From JAAXHB01 sp965221635 (GTDB lineage Bacteria; Actinomycetota; Acidimicrobiia; Acidimicrobiales; Aldehydirespiratoraceae): a stretch of 64,000 nucleotides of DNA. Shown piece after piece: positions 16,977 through 28,848 of this stretch. Within the stretch, counting starts at the first letter, position 1; each line of letters opens with the position of its first letter. The notes under the pieces are model-generated. The model was given only the letters and a program-made list of their open reading frames with translations, searched no databases and was not told the DNA's origin. The stretch lies in the NCBI GenBank assembly GCA_965221635.1, contig OZ244902.1, forward strand, positions 1,612,001-1,676,000, written 5' to 3'. The position numbers and the translations under genes are program-made.

Positions 16977-17540
16977 GTGCCCACAATCACTACAAACGAT
17001 CTCAAGAACGGCATGACTCTCGATCTCGAGGGCACCCTGTTCAACGTGGTGGAGTTTCAGCACGTGAAACCGGGCAAGGGGCACGCGTTCGTGCGAACCA
17101 CCCTCAAGAACCTGCTCTCGGGTGCGGTTGTGGATCGCACCTTCAGGGCAGGCGAGAAGGTGCAACGCGCCCAGATCGACAAGCGCGACATGCAACTGCT
17201 GTACCGCGAGGGCGAGAACTTCGTGTTCATGGACAACGAGACCTTCGACCAGATCGCGGCTTCGCCTCAAACGATGGGCGACGCGGCCCGGTTCGTGGTG
17301 GACGGCTCGGAGGTGCTGCTGTTGATGCACGGCGACGAGATCGTCGGCGTCGACCTGCCGGCAGCGGTGGAGCTTGAGGTGTCCGACACCGAGCCCGGCA
17401 TTCAAGGTGACCGGGTGTCTGGAGCCACCAAGCCCGCCACCTTGGAGACGGGCCTGGTTGTCACGGTACCGCTGTTCGTGGGCCCCGGCGAGCGGGTGAA
17501 GGTGGACACCCGGACAGCCGCCTACATCAGCCGAGCCTGA
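16977..17540 (+). CDS. efp: Translation elongation factor P
   Basis: EF-P binds between the P and E sites of the ribosome and relieves stalling at polyproline motifs. The 187-aa protein starts at GTG 16977, with GGAGG 4 nt upstream. It has the KOW-like N-domain (TITTNDLKNGMTLDLEG) with the conserved loop HVKPGKGHAF carrying the tip Lys, followed by two OB domains ending VKVDTRTAAYISRA. No EpmA/EpmB or EarP modification gene is nearby. The encoded proteome here includes Pro-rich segments (for example MltG), which fits a need for EF-P. Confidence 0.96.
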   Translation: MPTITTNDLKNGMTLDLEGTLFNVVEFQHVKPGKGHAFVRTTLKNLLSGAVVDRTFRAGEKVQRAQIDKRDMQLLYREGENFVFMDNETFDQIAASPQTMGDAARFVVDGSEVLLLMHGDEIVGVDLPAAVELEVSDTEPGIQGDRVSGATKPATLETGLVVTVPLFVGPGERVKVDTRTAAYISRA

Positions 17541-17577
17541 CACCCCCAGGGTTGGGCCTGCCACAGCAGAAGATCCA

Positions 17578-18093
17578 ATGAACAAGGCAGCACCCAACCC
17601 AAACCAGGTTCCGGACGCGGGCACGGAGTCTCCGGACGCGGGCTTGGAGATCCCAGGATTCCGTGCCCGACGCGAAGCCCGCGAGGAGTCGCTGATAGCC
17701 CTCTACGAGTCAGAGGCCGCCGCCTTGAGCGCCGCCGAGGTGCTGGCGAAGCGGTTGCTCAGCCCACCGCCGTACGCGGTGGAGGTGGTAACGGGCGTCA
17801 CCGCCAACCTGGACGCCATCGACGATTTGGTGCGAGAGCACCTGGTGGGCTGGCGCCTGGAGCGCCTGGGAATGCTGGAGCGGGCGCTGGCCAGAATGGC
17901 CACCTGGGAACTGGTGCATCGCAGCGAAGTCCCCACCGGAGTGGTCCTCTCCGAGGCAGTGTCCCTGGCCACCCAGTACTGCGGCTCAGAGTCGGCAAGG
18001 TTCCTCAACGGAGTGCTGAAGGCAGTAGCCAACAAAACAAGAGGCTCCGACCAGCCCCCACCCCCAAACACGAGCGATCAGGCTTCACCGTAG
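17578..18093 (+). CDS. nusB: Transcription antitermination factor NusB
   Basis: NusB pairs with NusE (S10) on boxA RNA to prevent premature termination of rRNA operons. The 171-aa all-helical protein carries the family signature blocks REESLIALYESEA, REHLVGWRLERLGMLERALARMATWEL and VLSEAVSLATQYCGSESARFLNGVL. The first 30 or so residues and the Pro-rich C-terminal tail are additions of low complexity. It lies 37 nt after efp, as in M. tuberculosis. Confidence 0.93.
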   Translation: MNKAAPNPNQVPDAGTESPDAGLEIPGFRARREAREESLIALYESEAAALSAAEVLAKRLLSPPPYAVEVVTGVTANLDAIDDLVREHLVGWRLERLGMLERALARMATWELVHRSEVPTGVVLSEAVSLATQYCGSESARFLNGVLKAVANKTRGSDQPPPPNTSDQASP

Positions 18094-18130
18094 GCAAGGC
18101 AAGTCAGCCATAGTCGATCAGGAACGGGTA

Positions 18131-18796
18131 GTGCTGAGAGGCGCACAAGTAGGTCTGAGACCGTGGCAAGAAGCCGACGCGCCAACGCTCGCCGCGGCAT
18201 GGGCCGATCCGCTCATCAAGGCGCACCTGCCAGTCCCCAAGGACGCCGACGAGCAGGCCGCCCGCCGCTGGATCAAACAACGCCAAGAAGCCTGGAAGTC
18301 AGCCACCTCAGCAGACCTAGCAGTAGTGGATCTCAAGTCCGAAGTGGTGATCGGCGAGGTGGGCCTGAGCAGCTTCGACAAGCAACGCCAAGCAGCCCTG
18401 ATCGGCTGGTGGATAGCCAAAGAGTGGCGAGGCCAAGGAAAAGCCAAAGAAGCAGTAGACCTGGTAACAACCTGGGCCCTAGGACAACAAAAAGTGCCAT
18501 TCCTCCCACCCCTGCCACCCCTACGAACCCTCCTAGCCCAAATCCAAGAGTCCAACAAACCCTCAATAGCACTAGCCAAGAAAACAGGCTTCCGCCAACT
18601 AGCCACCACCCACCCAAACCAACCCAAGCAAGACCTACTCGTCTTCGCCAAGACAAGACCCCAAACCGGAAAAAGTCCAGGCCCAGCACCCACAGTCCAG
18701 GCGGGCGGGTGGCCGGTGGCCGGGTTGCGGAACAATCTGCAACGAAGTGAAGCCGTTCCGGAAACGGCCACCGGTCAGGCCCCGTCCGCCGGGTAG
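18131..18796 (+). CDS. GNAT-family N-acetyltransferase whose C-terminus is encoded by a repeat
   Basis: A 221-aa protein with RimJ/RimL-like GNAT features: an N-terminal GLRPWQEADAPTLAAAWAD and the acetyl-CoA-binding WWIAKEWRGQGKAKEA (motif A, R/QxxGxG/A). The substrate is unknown. From about nt 18460 the codons become unusually rich in A (CTA, CCA, ACA) compared with neighbouring genes. The last 33 residues (from nt 18699) are encoded by the first copy of the 128-bp repeat, with the stop TAG inside the repeat. This suggests that the repeat inserted into the 3' end and replaced or extended the original C-terminus. The region between the GNAT core and the repeat is Pro/Lys-rich and not obviously folded. 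Confidence 0.65.
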   Translation: MLRGAQVGLRPWQEADAPTLAAAWADPLIKAHLPVPKDADEQAARRWIKQRQEAWKSATSADLAVVDLKSEVVIGEVGLSSFDKQRQAALIGWWIAKEWRGQGKAKEAVDLVTTWALGQQKVPFLPPLPPLRTLLAQIQESNKPSIALAKKTGFRQLATTHPNQPKQDLLVFAKTRPQTGKSPGPAPTVQAGGWPVAGLRNNLQRSEAVPETATGQAPSAG

Positions 18797-18826
18797 TGCC
18801 CCGAGGGCTAACGGAACGAGCGCCAA
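18699..18826 (+). repeat. 128-bp structured direct repeat, copy 1
   Basis: Identical over 128 bp to copy 2, 154 bp downstream. Structure: a 13-bp outer stem (18710-18722 with 18765-18777, one G-T pair) encloses a 7-bp hairpin (18724-18730 with 18737-18743, loop AACAAT). An alternative hairpin GCCGTT / AACGGC lies at 18752-18768. Copy 1 also encodes the end of the GNAT gene. It resembles a REP/MITE-like intergenic element; the class is not known. Confidence 0.9.
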
Positions 18827-18852
18827 GAGTTCAGGCTCAGTGCCCTCGGTCG

Positions 18853-18980
18853 AGGCGGGCGGGTGGCCGGTGGCCGGGTTGCGGAACAATCTGCAACGAA
18901 GTGAAGCCGTTCCGGAAACGGCCACCGGTCAGGCCCCGTCCGCCGGGTAGTGCCCCGAGGGCTAACGGAACGAGCGCCAA
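18853..18980 (+). repeat. 128-bp structured direct repeat, copy 2
   Basis: A perfect second copy of the element at 18699-18826, separated from it by 26 bp of unique sequence. It has the same 13-bp stem (18864-18876 with 18919-18931). It ends about 50 bp before the pyr operon promoter. Confidence 0.9.
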
Positions 18981-19032
18981 TGGTCCAGGCCAAGGCCGCA
19001 AGAACATCCGCACCAAGGCCAACCAGCGCAGA

Positions 19033-19038
19033 TACCAT
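19033..19038 (+). promoter_or_regulatory. -10 element of the pyr operon promoter
   Basis: TACCAT about 50 nt before the pyrR ATG. It predicts a leader of roughly 43 nt that contains the PyrR site, unlike the leaderless promoters elsewhere in the window. Confidence 0.4.
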
Positions 19039-19054
19039 GAGCGAGCGACCGTTA

Positions 19055-19083
19055 AGCGGGTCCCGTGAGGCCTGGACGGGAGG
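19055..19083 (+). promoter_or_regulatory. PyrR-binding RNA site overlapping the pyrR ribosome binding site
   Basis: The leader contains TCCCGTGAGGCCT, which fits the PyrR binding-loop consensus UCCNGNGAGGYU in all but its last base. It is flanked by GTCC (19060-19063) pairing with GGAC (19074-19077). The Shine-Dalgarno sequence GGGAGG (19078-19083) lies directly at the 3' side of the hairpin. In mycobacteria PyrR represses translation through such a site. Binding of PyrR with UMP/UTP here would be expected to block ribosome access to pyrR and the coupled pyrB. Confidence 0.7.
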
Positions 19084-19087
19084 ACGA

Positions 19088-19654
19088 ATGGCACAAGAAC
19101 ACCCAACGCCTGCGCGCGAAGCCAAGAGTTCCTTCGTCCCCCACAGCAGTCCAATGGACGCTGCCGATGTGCAGCGGATGCTGTGGCGCATGGCCAGCGA
19201 GATTGTGGAACGTAACCGGGGCACGGAATCGCTCGTGATCCTTGGGATGCAATCAGATGGCGTGAAGTTTGCGAGACGCCTGGCGGAGAACATTGCCGAG
19301 CGTCACGATGGCGCCGCGGTGCCCGTGGGCAGCCTCGACATGACCCTGCACCGAGACGACCTGGGCGACCGCCCGTTCGCCGAGGTGGGCGAAACGCACT
19401 TGCCGGTGAGCATCGACGACAAGGTGGTGGTGCTGGTGGACGACGTGCTGTTCACCGGTCGCACCGCCCGAGCGGCGATTGATGCGTTGTTGAGCCATGG
19501 ACGCCCAGCGGCGGTGCGTTTGGCGGTGATCGTCGACCGAGGTCACCGCGAGGTGCCGATAAGGCCCGATTTTGTGGGCAAGAACCTCCCCACGAGACGT
19601 TCGGAGCGGGTGGAGGTGTCCCTAGGCGGGGTGCAGATCGGCATGCGCGCATGA
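19088..19654 (+). CDS. pyrR: PyrR, pyrimidine operon RNA-binding regulator / uracil phosphoribosyltransferase fold
   Basis: Regulator that senses UMP/UTP and binds the pyr mRNA leader; many members also have uracil phosphoribosyltransferase activity. The 188-aa protein shows DMTLHRDDLGDRPF, the PRPP-binding VVVLVDDVLFTGRTARAAI and VDRGHREVPIRPDFVGKNLPT, all hallmarks of PyrR. ATG 19088 is chosen because GGGAGG lies 4 nt upstream and a PyrR site lies in the leader. An in-frame ATG at 19037 lies within the -10 element and would place the binding site inside the gene. Its stop overlaps pyrB by 4 nt. It heads a complete seven-gene UMP operon. Confidence 0.95.
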   Translation: MAQEHPTPAREAKSSFVPHSSPMDAADVQRMLWRMASEIVERNRGTESLVILGMQSDGVKFARRLAENIAERHDGAAVPVGSLDMTLHRDDLGDRPFAEVGETHLPVSIDDKVVVLVDDVLFTGRTARAAIDALLSHGRPAAVRLAVIVDRGHREVPIRPDFVGKNLPTRRSERVEVSLGGVQIGMRA

Positions 19655-20688
19655 GCAGCACCGACACCCGTCGCCATTTGTTGTCGATCCAGGACTTGAG
19701 CCGCGACGAGATCGAGTCGATCCTGAACCTCACCGACGGGTTCGCCGATTTGCGTCGGCGTCGCATTCCCCGTTCGCCTGCGTTGCGGGGTCGCACGGTG
19801 GCGTGGCTGTTTTACGAGGACAGCACCCGCACCAGGTTGTCGTTTGAGACCGCGGCGAAGCAGCTCTCCGCGGACACGCTCAATTTTTCGGTGAGCACGT
19901 CGTCGGTGAACAAGGGCGAGTCGCTGCGCGACACGGTGGAGACCATCGAGGCGATGGGCATCGACGGCATCGTGGTGCGCCATTCGTGTGCCGGTGTGCC
20001 CCAGCGGGTGGCTGATTGGATCGACGCGTCGGTGATCAACGCGGGCGACGGTCGTCACGAGCATCCCACTCAGGCCCTGCTCGACCTGTACACGGCTCGG
20101 GCAGTCTTCGGCGATCTTGAGGGCAAGCACGTGGCGATCGTGGGCGACATCCGCCATTCGAGGGTGGCCCGGTCGGGCGCCTTGGCGTTCAGCACCATGG
20201 GCGCCGAGGTCACTTTGGTGGCGCCTCCGCCTTTGCTGCCGCCGAGCTTGTCGGGGTGGCCGGTGAAGGTCACCCACGACCTCGATTCGGTGCTCGGGCA
20301 GGTGGATGTGTGTTACCTGTTGCGCATGCAGCGCGAGCGCCAGGCCCAGGCGTTGGTGCCGTCGCTGCGGGAGTACCGGGCCGAGTACGGCCTGAACGCG
20401 CAGCGCGCCGCCCGGCTGGGTGAGCGTGCGGTGATCATGCATCCGGGCCCGATGAACCGGGGAGTGGAGATCGACGGTGACGTGGCCGACATGCCCAACG
20501 CGGTGATCACCGATCAGGTGGCCAACGGCGTTGCGGTGCGAATGGCGGTGCTGTTCACGCTGCTGAGCCACAAACCCCGAGAAAGCGCTGCTTCGGAGGC
20601 GGATCACGAACTCTCCGACGCGGGCAGCCGACAAGACCCGCCCACCGGTGACGATTTTCTGGAGGACTTCAACAGTGATCTCGATTGA
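19651..20688 (+). CDS. pyrB: Aspartate carbamoyltransferase catalytic subunit
   Basis: Condenses carbamoyl phosphate with aspartate to carbamoyl aspartate, the second step of UMP synthesis. The carbamoyl-phosphate site EDSTRTRLSFE (residues 56-66) and HPTQALLD are present, as is the aspartate-domain MHPGPMNRGVEIDGDVAD. The 345-aa chain has an acidic, non-conserved C-terminal tail of about 35 residues. No pyrI regulatory chain follows, as in other actinobacteria. The ATG overlaps the pyrR stop, so PyrR-mediated repression should extend to it. Confidence 0.95.
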   Translation: MSSTDTRRHLLSIQDLSRDEIESILNLTDGFADLRRRRIPRSPALRGRTVAWLFYEDSTRTRLSFETAAKQLSADTLNFSVSTSSVNKGESLRDTVETIEAMGIDGIVVRHSCAGVPQRVADWIDASVINAGDGRHEHPTQALLDLYTARAVFGDLEGKHVAIVGDIRHSRVARSGALAFSTMGAEVTLVAPPPLLPPSLSGWPVKVTHDLDSVLGQVDVCYLLRMQRERQAQALVPSLREYRAEYGLNAQRAARLGERAVIMHPGPMNRGVEIDGDVADMPNAVITDQVANGVAVRMAVLFTLLSHKPRESAASEADHELSDAGSRQDPPTGDDFLEDFNSDLD

Positions 20689-20718
20689 CGGTCGGGTCAA
20701 ACCCGAGATGAGTGCGAG

Positions 20719-22080
20719 GTGGTAGTGGGTTCGCCAACGGTTGCGCTGCGTGGCGGCACGGTGATCGACGCCACCGGGTCGCGGGCTTCCGATGTGGTGG
20801 TGAGCCCCGCCGACGGGCTGATCCTGGCGGTGGGCCCGGGCCTGGAGGCCGACCGAACCCTCGACGCGTCGGGGTGCATCGTTGCCCCCGGGCTGGTTGA
20901 TCTGCACGTGCATTTGCGCCAACCCGGACGTGAGGAAGCCGAAACGATCGCCACCGGGGCCAGGGGCGCCGCGCTGGGTGGTTTCACCGCGGTTGTGGCG
21001 ATGCCCAACACCGACCCGGCCATGGACTGCGCGGCGGTGGTGCGCGAAGTGCAGGAACTCGCCGCGGGCGCGCCGTGCGCGGTGCATCCCTCCGCGGCGA
21101 TCACCAGGGGACGCCAAGGCGAGCAGCTCTCACCGATGGCGGAGCTGGTGCGCCTCGGGGTGAGGATTTTCACCGACGACGGCGACGGCGTGCAGGATCC
21201 GCAGATGATGCGCCGCGCCTTGGAGTACGCGGGCGGTTTGGATCACCTGCTCACCGAGGCGCAACATCCTGCCAAGTCGCCTGGCGGTGCCGGCGCCGCC
21301 GCGGGCGCCAAGCGGGTGTTGTTGGCGCAGCACTGCGAGATCGATTCGCTCAGCGCGGGTGGCTACATGCACGAGGGCGAATGGTCGAGCCGTTTGGGCA
21401 TCGGCGGTCAGCCCGCGGAGGCCGAGGAGCTGATGGTGATGCGAGACATCGCCCTGGTTCGCCTCACCGGCACACCGGTGCATTTCCAGCATCTGTCCAC
21501 CGAGGGATCGGTGGCGCTGGTGCGCGCCGCCAAACAGGCAGGCCTGCCTGTGACCTCGGAGGCCACCACCCATCATTTCACCCTCACCGACGCCTGTTGC
21601 GCCTCCTATGACACGGTGTTCAAGGTGCATCCGCCGCTGCGCACCGACAACGACGTGGCCGCGATTCGTGCAGGGCTCGCCGATGGCACGATTGACGCGA
21701 TCGCCACCGATCACGCCCCGCACACAAGCGCCGACAAGGAACGCCCTTTCGATTCGGCGCCGCCGGGAATGCTCGGTTTGGAAACGGCGTTGGCGTTGGC
21801 GCTCACCGAGTTGGAATTGCCACCCGAGAAGGTGCTGGCGTTGATGTCCTGGCAGCCCGCGGCGATAGCGGGCATGGCTAACCAGGGCGGCCCCGTGGCG
21901 CCGGGAGCGCCCGCGAACCTGTGCGTGATCGACCCCACCGCGAAATGGACGGTGCAGGGCGCGAACATGGCCAGTCTCAGCTCCAACACGCCTTATGAGG
22001 GTCGCCAGCTCACCGGTCGGGTGCGTCACACGATCTGCAACGGCGAACCGGTGGTGATCGACGCCGAGGCCCAAAGATGA
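20719..22080 (+). CDS. pyrC: Dihydroorotase (class I)
   Basis: Cyclises carbamoyl aspartate to dihydroorotate. Zinc ligands are visible in DLHVHLRQPG (residues 61-70) and in the later HCEIDSL and FQHLSTEG; the catalytic Asp is in ATDHAPHT. MPNTDP and PGAPANLCVIDPTAKW are typical of class I enzymes. The chain is 453 aa, with a small Gly/Ala-rich insertion (GGAGAAAGAK) before the HCEIDS strand. The GTG start lies 30 nt after pyrB with only a weak ribosome binding site. Confidence 0.94.
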   Translation: MVVGSPTVALRGGTVIDATGSRASDVVVSPADGLILAVGPGLEADRTLDASGCIVAPGLVDLHVHLRQPGREEAETIATGARGAALGGFTAVVAMPNTDPAMDCAAVVREVQELAAGAPCAVHPSAAITRGRQGEQLSPMAELVRLGVRIFTDDGDGVQDPQMMRRALEYAGGLDHLLTEAQHPAKSPGGAGAAAGAKRVLLAQHCEIDSLSAGGYMHEGEWSSRLGIGGQPAEAEELMVMRDIALVRLTGTPVHFQHLSTEGSVALVRAAKQAGLPVTSEATTHHFTLTDACCASYDTVFKVHPPLRTDNDVAAIRAGLADGTIDAIATDHAPHTSADKERPFDSAPPGMLGLETALALALTELELPPEKVLALMSWQPAAIAGMANQGGPVAPGAPANLCVIDPTAKWTVQGANMASLSSNTPYEGRQLTGRVRHTICNGEPVVIDAEAQR

Positions 22081-22114
22081 CAGTGCCCGCGGGGCGCCGA
22101 ATGGGGGGTGTTCC

Positions 22115-23234
22115 GTGAGCGACCAGGAGTGTCCTTCTGAGCCGATACCGCCACCGCCGCCGGCGCCGACACCGACGTCGGCGCGGTTGGTGTTGTGTGA
22201 CGGGGAGGTGTTCGAGGGTGTCGCCGCGGGTGCGCCTGCGGAGGTGGCCGCGGGTGAGGTGGTGTTCAACACGGTGATGTGCGGCTACCAGGAGGTGGTG
22301 TCCGACCCGTCCTACGCGGGTCAGGTGATCACCTTCACCAGCGCCCACATCGGCAACTACGGCACCAACCCCCAAGACGACGAATCGCAACGCCCGCATT
22401 GCCGTGGCGTGGTGATGAGTGACCTGTCGCACCACTACAGCAACTGGCGGGCCACCACAAGCCTCCACAGTTGGCTGCGCGTGCATGGCGTGCCTGCGAT
22501 CGCGGGGATCGACACTCGCCGTCTTGCCCGTCACGTGCGCGACGCCGGGGCCATGCCGGGCGCTTTCGGAACCGCCACGACGGCAACGCTTGAAGCCGCG
22601 GCGCGGGCCGAGCCGGGCACCACCGGCGTGAACCTTGTTCAGCAGGTGTCCACACCAGAGGCGTACACGGTCGGGTCGGGCCCCCGCCGGGTGGTTGCTT
22701 ACGACCTTGGCATCAAGGCGCAGATCCTTCGCCAACTCGCCCGTCACTCCACTGTGGTGGTGGTGCCCGCTTCCACACCGGTTGGCGATGTGTTGGCCAT
22801 GGAACCCGACGGGGTGTTTCTCAGCAACGGGCCCGGTGACCCCACCGAGGTGGGCGCCCTCACCGCCGAGCTGCCCGCGCTGGTGGGGCGTGTGCCGCTG
22901 TTCGGCATTTGTTTGGGGCATCAGGTGCTGGCGTTGGCGTTGGGTGGGCGAACCTTCAAGATGCGTTTCGGCCATCACGGCGGCAACGTTCCGGTGCGTC
23001 ACACGGCTTCGGGTCGTGTGGAGATCACCAGCCAGAATCACAACTTCGCGGTGGCATCCGGTTCGGTGCCCGGCGTCACCGAAACCCACGTGTGCCTCAA
23101 CGATCACGTGGTGGAGGGCATGACGCTCAACGGCGCCGACGCGTTCAGCGTGCAGTTTCATCCCGAGGCCGGCCCCGGCCCCCACGACTGTCGGCATTAC
23201 TTCACCTGGTTCGCCGAGATGATGGAGCGCGCCC

Positions 23235-23248
<14 letters not shown>
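22115..23248 (+). CDS. carA: Carbamoyl-phosphate synthase small subunit (glutaminase)
   Basis: Glutamine amidotransferase subunit that feeds ammonia to CarB. The 377-aa chain has an N-terminal CPSase_sm domain (LVLCDGEVFEG, NTVMCGYQEVVSDPSYAGQ) and a class I GATase domain with nucleophile Cys in FGICLGHQVLALALGG and catalytic His/Glu in SVQFHPEAGPG. The first 25 residues are Pro/Glu-rich and not conserved. The 3' end overlaps carB by 14 nt, which is consistent with stoichiometric coupled translation. Confidence 0.95.
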
Positions 23249-26680
<3,432 letters not shown>

Positions 26681-26684
<4 letters not shown>

Positions 26685-27619
26685 GAACTCCCGTTGGTGA
26701 CGTTGTGCTGGGTTCGCCGGTGATGACCGCTTCGGGCACCGCGGGCCATGGCGCCGAGCTGGCCGCCTACGGAAAGCTCGGCGAGCTTGGCGCGGTGGTG
26801 GTGAAGTCGTTGCACCCAAAGCGCTGGCCCGGCAACCCCGAGCCTCGGTTGGCGCCGCTGCGGGCAGGGATGATCAACAGCGTCGGCTTGCAAGGCCCCG
26901 GAATCGAGCACTGGCTCAACCACGATTTGCCTCGGTTGGTGGCGGCAGGGGCGACGGTGGTGGCAAGCATCTGGGGCACCAGCGTGGACGAGTACCGCCT
27001 GGGCGCCGAGATGCTCGCCGAGGCCGGCCCCGAGGTGGTGGCGGTGGAGGTGAACCTGTCGTGCCCCAACACCGAGGCGGGTCGTCGCATGTTCGCCGCT
27101 TCGCCCGCCCACACCCGAGCCGTGATGGAGGCCACAGCGGGTTGCGGGCGACCCCGATGGGCGAAACTGAGCCCGGCGTGTGGTGACATTGTTGAGGTCG
27201 CCGAGGCCGCGGCCGATGGCGGCGCCGGGGCGCTGGTGCTGGTCAACACCATGCCGGGAATGCTCATTCACACAACCGACCTCACCCCCGCTTTGGGTGC
27301 GGGTGGTGGCGGGGTGAGCGGCGCGGCGTTGCATCCGGTGGCGGTGCGAGCAGTGTTCGACGTGTACACGGCCATGCCGGAGGTGCCGATAGTGGGTGTC
27401 GGGGGAGTGGCTCGGGGCGCCGACGCAGCCGAGTTGCTACTGGCAGGCGCCTGCGCGGTGCAGGTGGGAACGGCCACGTTCGCCGATCCAAGGGCGCCGT
27501 GGCGTGTGCAACGCGAACTGCGGCGCTGGATGGGTGCGCGCAGCCTCACCGATGTGATCGGCGCGGCCACAAGTCATCCAAAATCTCCAACTGCCGGCCC
27601 TGTTGCGAGCAGTCCTTGA
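26681..27619 (+). CDS. pyrD: Dihydroorotate dehydrogenase, class 1 (1B-like)
   Basis: Oxidises dihydroorotate to orotate with FMN. Sequence features point to the soluble class 1B: NLSCPNTEAG with the catalytic Cys, LVNTMPGMLI, GGVSGAALHPVAVRAVFDVY, PIVGVGGVARGADAAELLLAGA and VQVGTATFADPRAP. The start is TTG 26681, overlapping the carB stop. Class 1B enzymes normally act with the FAD/2Fe-2S subunit PyrK, encoded just upstream of pyrD in other genomes. Here carB abuts pyrD and no pyrK exists in the window, so the electron acceptor is uncertain. Confidence 0.92.
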
Positions 27620-27650
27620 CAGGGGAATCCGCCGGCGGGGAATCTTGACC

Positions 27651-28364
27651 ATGGCCAACACCACAGGCGCCGTCGGCGCAGTCGCAACCAACCCACGTGA
27701 TGTTCTGGCTTTGGCGCTGGACACCAACGACCTCACCGAGGCGGCACGGTTGGCCGGTTCGCTGTCGGAGTGGTTCCGGGTGGCCAAGGTGGGCCTCGAA
27801 CTGTTCTGCACCGCAGGGCCGGCCGCTGTCAACACGATGATCGATCTCGGCTTCGACGTGTTTTGCGACCTCAAGTTGCACGACATTCCCAACACCGTGG
27901 GGCGCGCCTCTCGTGTGGTGGGTGGCCTTGGGGTGTCCTATGTCACGTTGCACGCCGCCGGAGGCCCGCACATGTTGCGCGCCGGGGTGCAAGGCCTCGC
28001 AGAAGGAGCCCACGGCCTCGACGTTCAGCCCGAAGCGCTCGCGGTGACGGTTCTCACCAGCGAAGCCGACGCCCCCGAGGGCTTGCTGGCCCAAAGGATG
28101 GAGCTGGCAGCACAAAGCGGATGCGGCGGAATCGTGTGCGCCGCGCCTGATCTGGCGGTGGCCGACGCCCATGCGGCGGGGCTCACAAGGGTGGTGCCCG
28201 GAATCCGCATGCCCGGCGACGACGTCGGGGATCAGCGACGGGTCGCCACTCCGGGCGCCGCGCTGGCCTCGGGAGCAAGCCTGCTGGTGGTGGGCCGTGC
28301 TGTCACCGCGTCGTCTGATCCTCGCGCCGCGGCCCAACGCCTCCACGACTCCCTGCTTGGTTGA
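27651..28364 (+). CDS. pyrF: Orotidine-5'-phosphate decarboxylase
   Basis: Decarboxylates OMP to UMP, the last step of the pathway. The 237-aa TIM-barrel shows LALALDTNDLTEAARLAG, the catalytic FCDLKLHDIPNTV (Asp-Lys-Asp tetrad), THLHAAGG-like VTLHAAGGPHML, PGIRMPGDDVGDQRRVATP and VVGRAVTASSDP. This is the short bacterial (group 1) form, unlike the longer form of M. tuberculosis. ATG 27651 is preferred; an in-frame TTG at 27603 would overlap pyrD. A strong hairpin after the stop marks the end of the operon. Confidence 0.93.
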   Translation: MANTTGAVGAVATNPRDVLALALDTNDLTEAARLAGSLSEWFRVAKVGLELFCTAGPAAVNTMIDLGFDVFCDLKLHDIPNTVGRASRVVGGLGVSYVTLHAAGGPHMLRAGVQGLAEGAHGLDVQPEALAVTVLTSEADAPEGLLAQRMELAAQSGCGGIVCAAPDLAVADAHAAGLTRVVPGIRMPGDDVGDQRRVATPGAALASGASLLVVGRAVTASSDPRAAAQRLHDSLLG

Positions 28365-28383
28365 CCGCGCCCGAGTCGGTGGG

Positions 28384-28412
28384 GCGTCACCGTTGCTCTG
28401 CTTTGGTGACGC
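28384..28412 (+). terminator. Terminator of the pyr operon
   Basis: Perfect 8-bp inverted repeat GCGTCACC / GGTGACGC with a 13-nt T-containing loop, 20 nt after the pyrF stop and before the mihF promoter. Confidence 0.6.
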
Positions 28413-28463
28413 TTCACACGTGGATCGTTGGCTGCGGGCTTCACACAGCGAGTGCTTAGGGGA

Positions 28464-28469
28464 TAGCTT
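28464..28469 (+). promoter_or_regulatory. -10 element of a leaderless mihF promoter
   Basis: TAGCTT ends 7 nt before ATG 28477. No ribosome binding site is visible between them. Confidence 0.55.
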
Positions 28470-28476
28470 TGAATCG

Positions 28477-28788
28477 ATGAATCGACTACCAAGCATTTCC
28501 GATGAGGTTCGGCGGGAGGCGCTCGCAAAGGCCGCGCTGGTTCGCAAGGAGCGAGCGGCGATCCGAGTGCAACTGGCCAAACGCGAGATCAGCTTCTCGG
28601 ACTTGCTGGAGCGTGTGGACGACGATTCTGTGGGCAAGATGAAGGTGCTTGTGATCATCGAGGCGCTCCCCGGTATGGGCAAGGTGAGGTCTCGACGACT
28701 GATGCAGGAGTTGGGGATTTACGAGAACCGCCGTTTGCGTGGGCTCAGCGAGAAGCAAAGCCAACGCCTGCTGGAAGTACTCGGCTGA
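28477..28788 (+). CDS. mihF: Actinobacterial integration host factor (MihF)
   Basis: Small nucleoid-associated DNA-binding protein of the mycobacterial IHF type, unrelated to HU/IHF of Proteobacteria and essential in mycobacteria. The 103-aa sequence has the helical N-terminus RREALAKAALVRKERAAIRV and the helix-two-turn-helix region VLVIIEALPGMGKVRSRRLM, ending in the conserved RRLRGLSEKQSQRLLEVLG. The reading frame is open more than 300 nt further upstream, but ATG 28477 begins the conserved protein and has a -10 element 7 nt before it. It is directly upstream of gmk and rpoZ, as in M. tuberculosis. Confidence 0.92.
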   Translation: MNRLPSISDEVRREALAKAALVRKERAAIRVQLAKREISFSDLLERVDDDSVGKMKVLVIIEALPGMGKVRSRRLMQELGIYENRRLRGLSEKQSQRLLEVLG

Positions 28789-28848
28789 GCGCTGCCCGCG
28801 TCGGGCTGGGGGTGTCGGGCCTCAGCCGCTCACCGGCGGGAACCCTGC

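Noticed and set aside
19543..21117. 524-codon minus-strand frame opposite pyrR-pyrB-pyrC
   Set aside because: Covers three clear core genes and has no independent coding signal.
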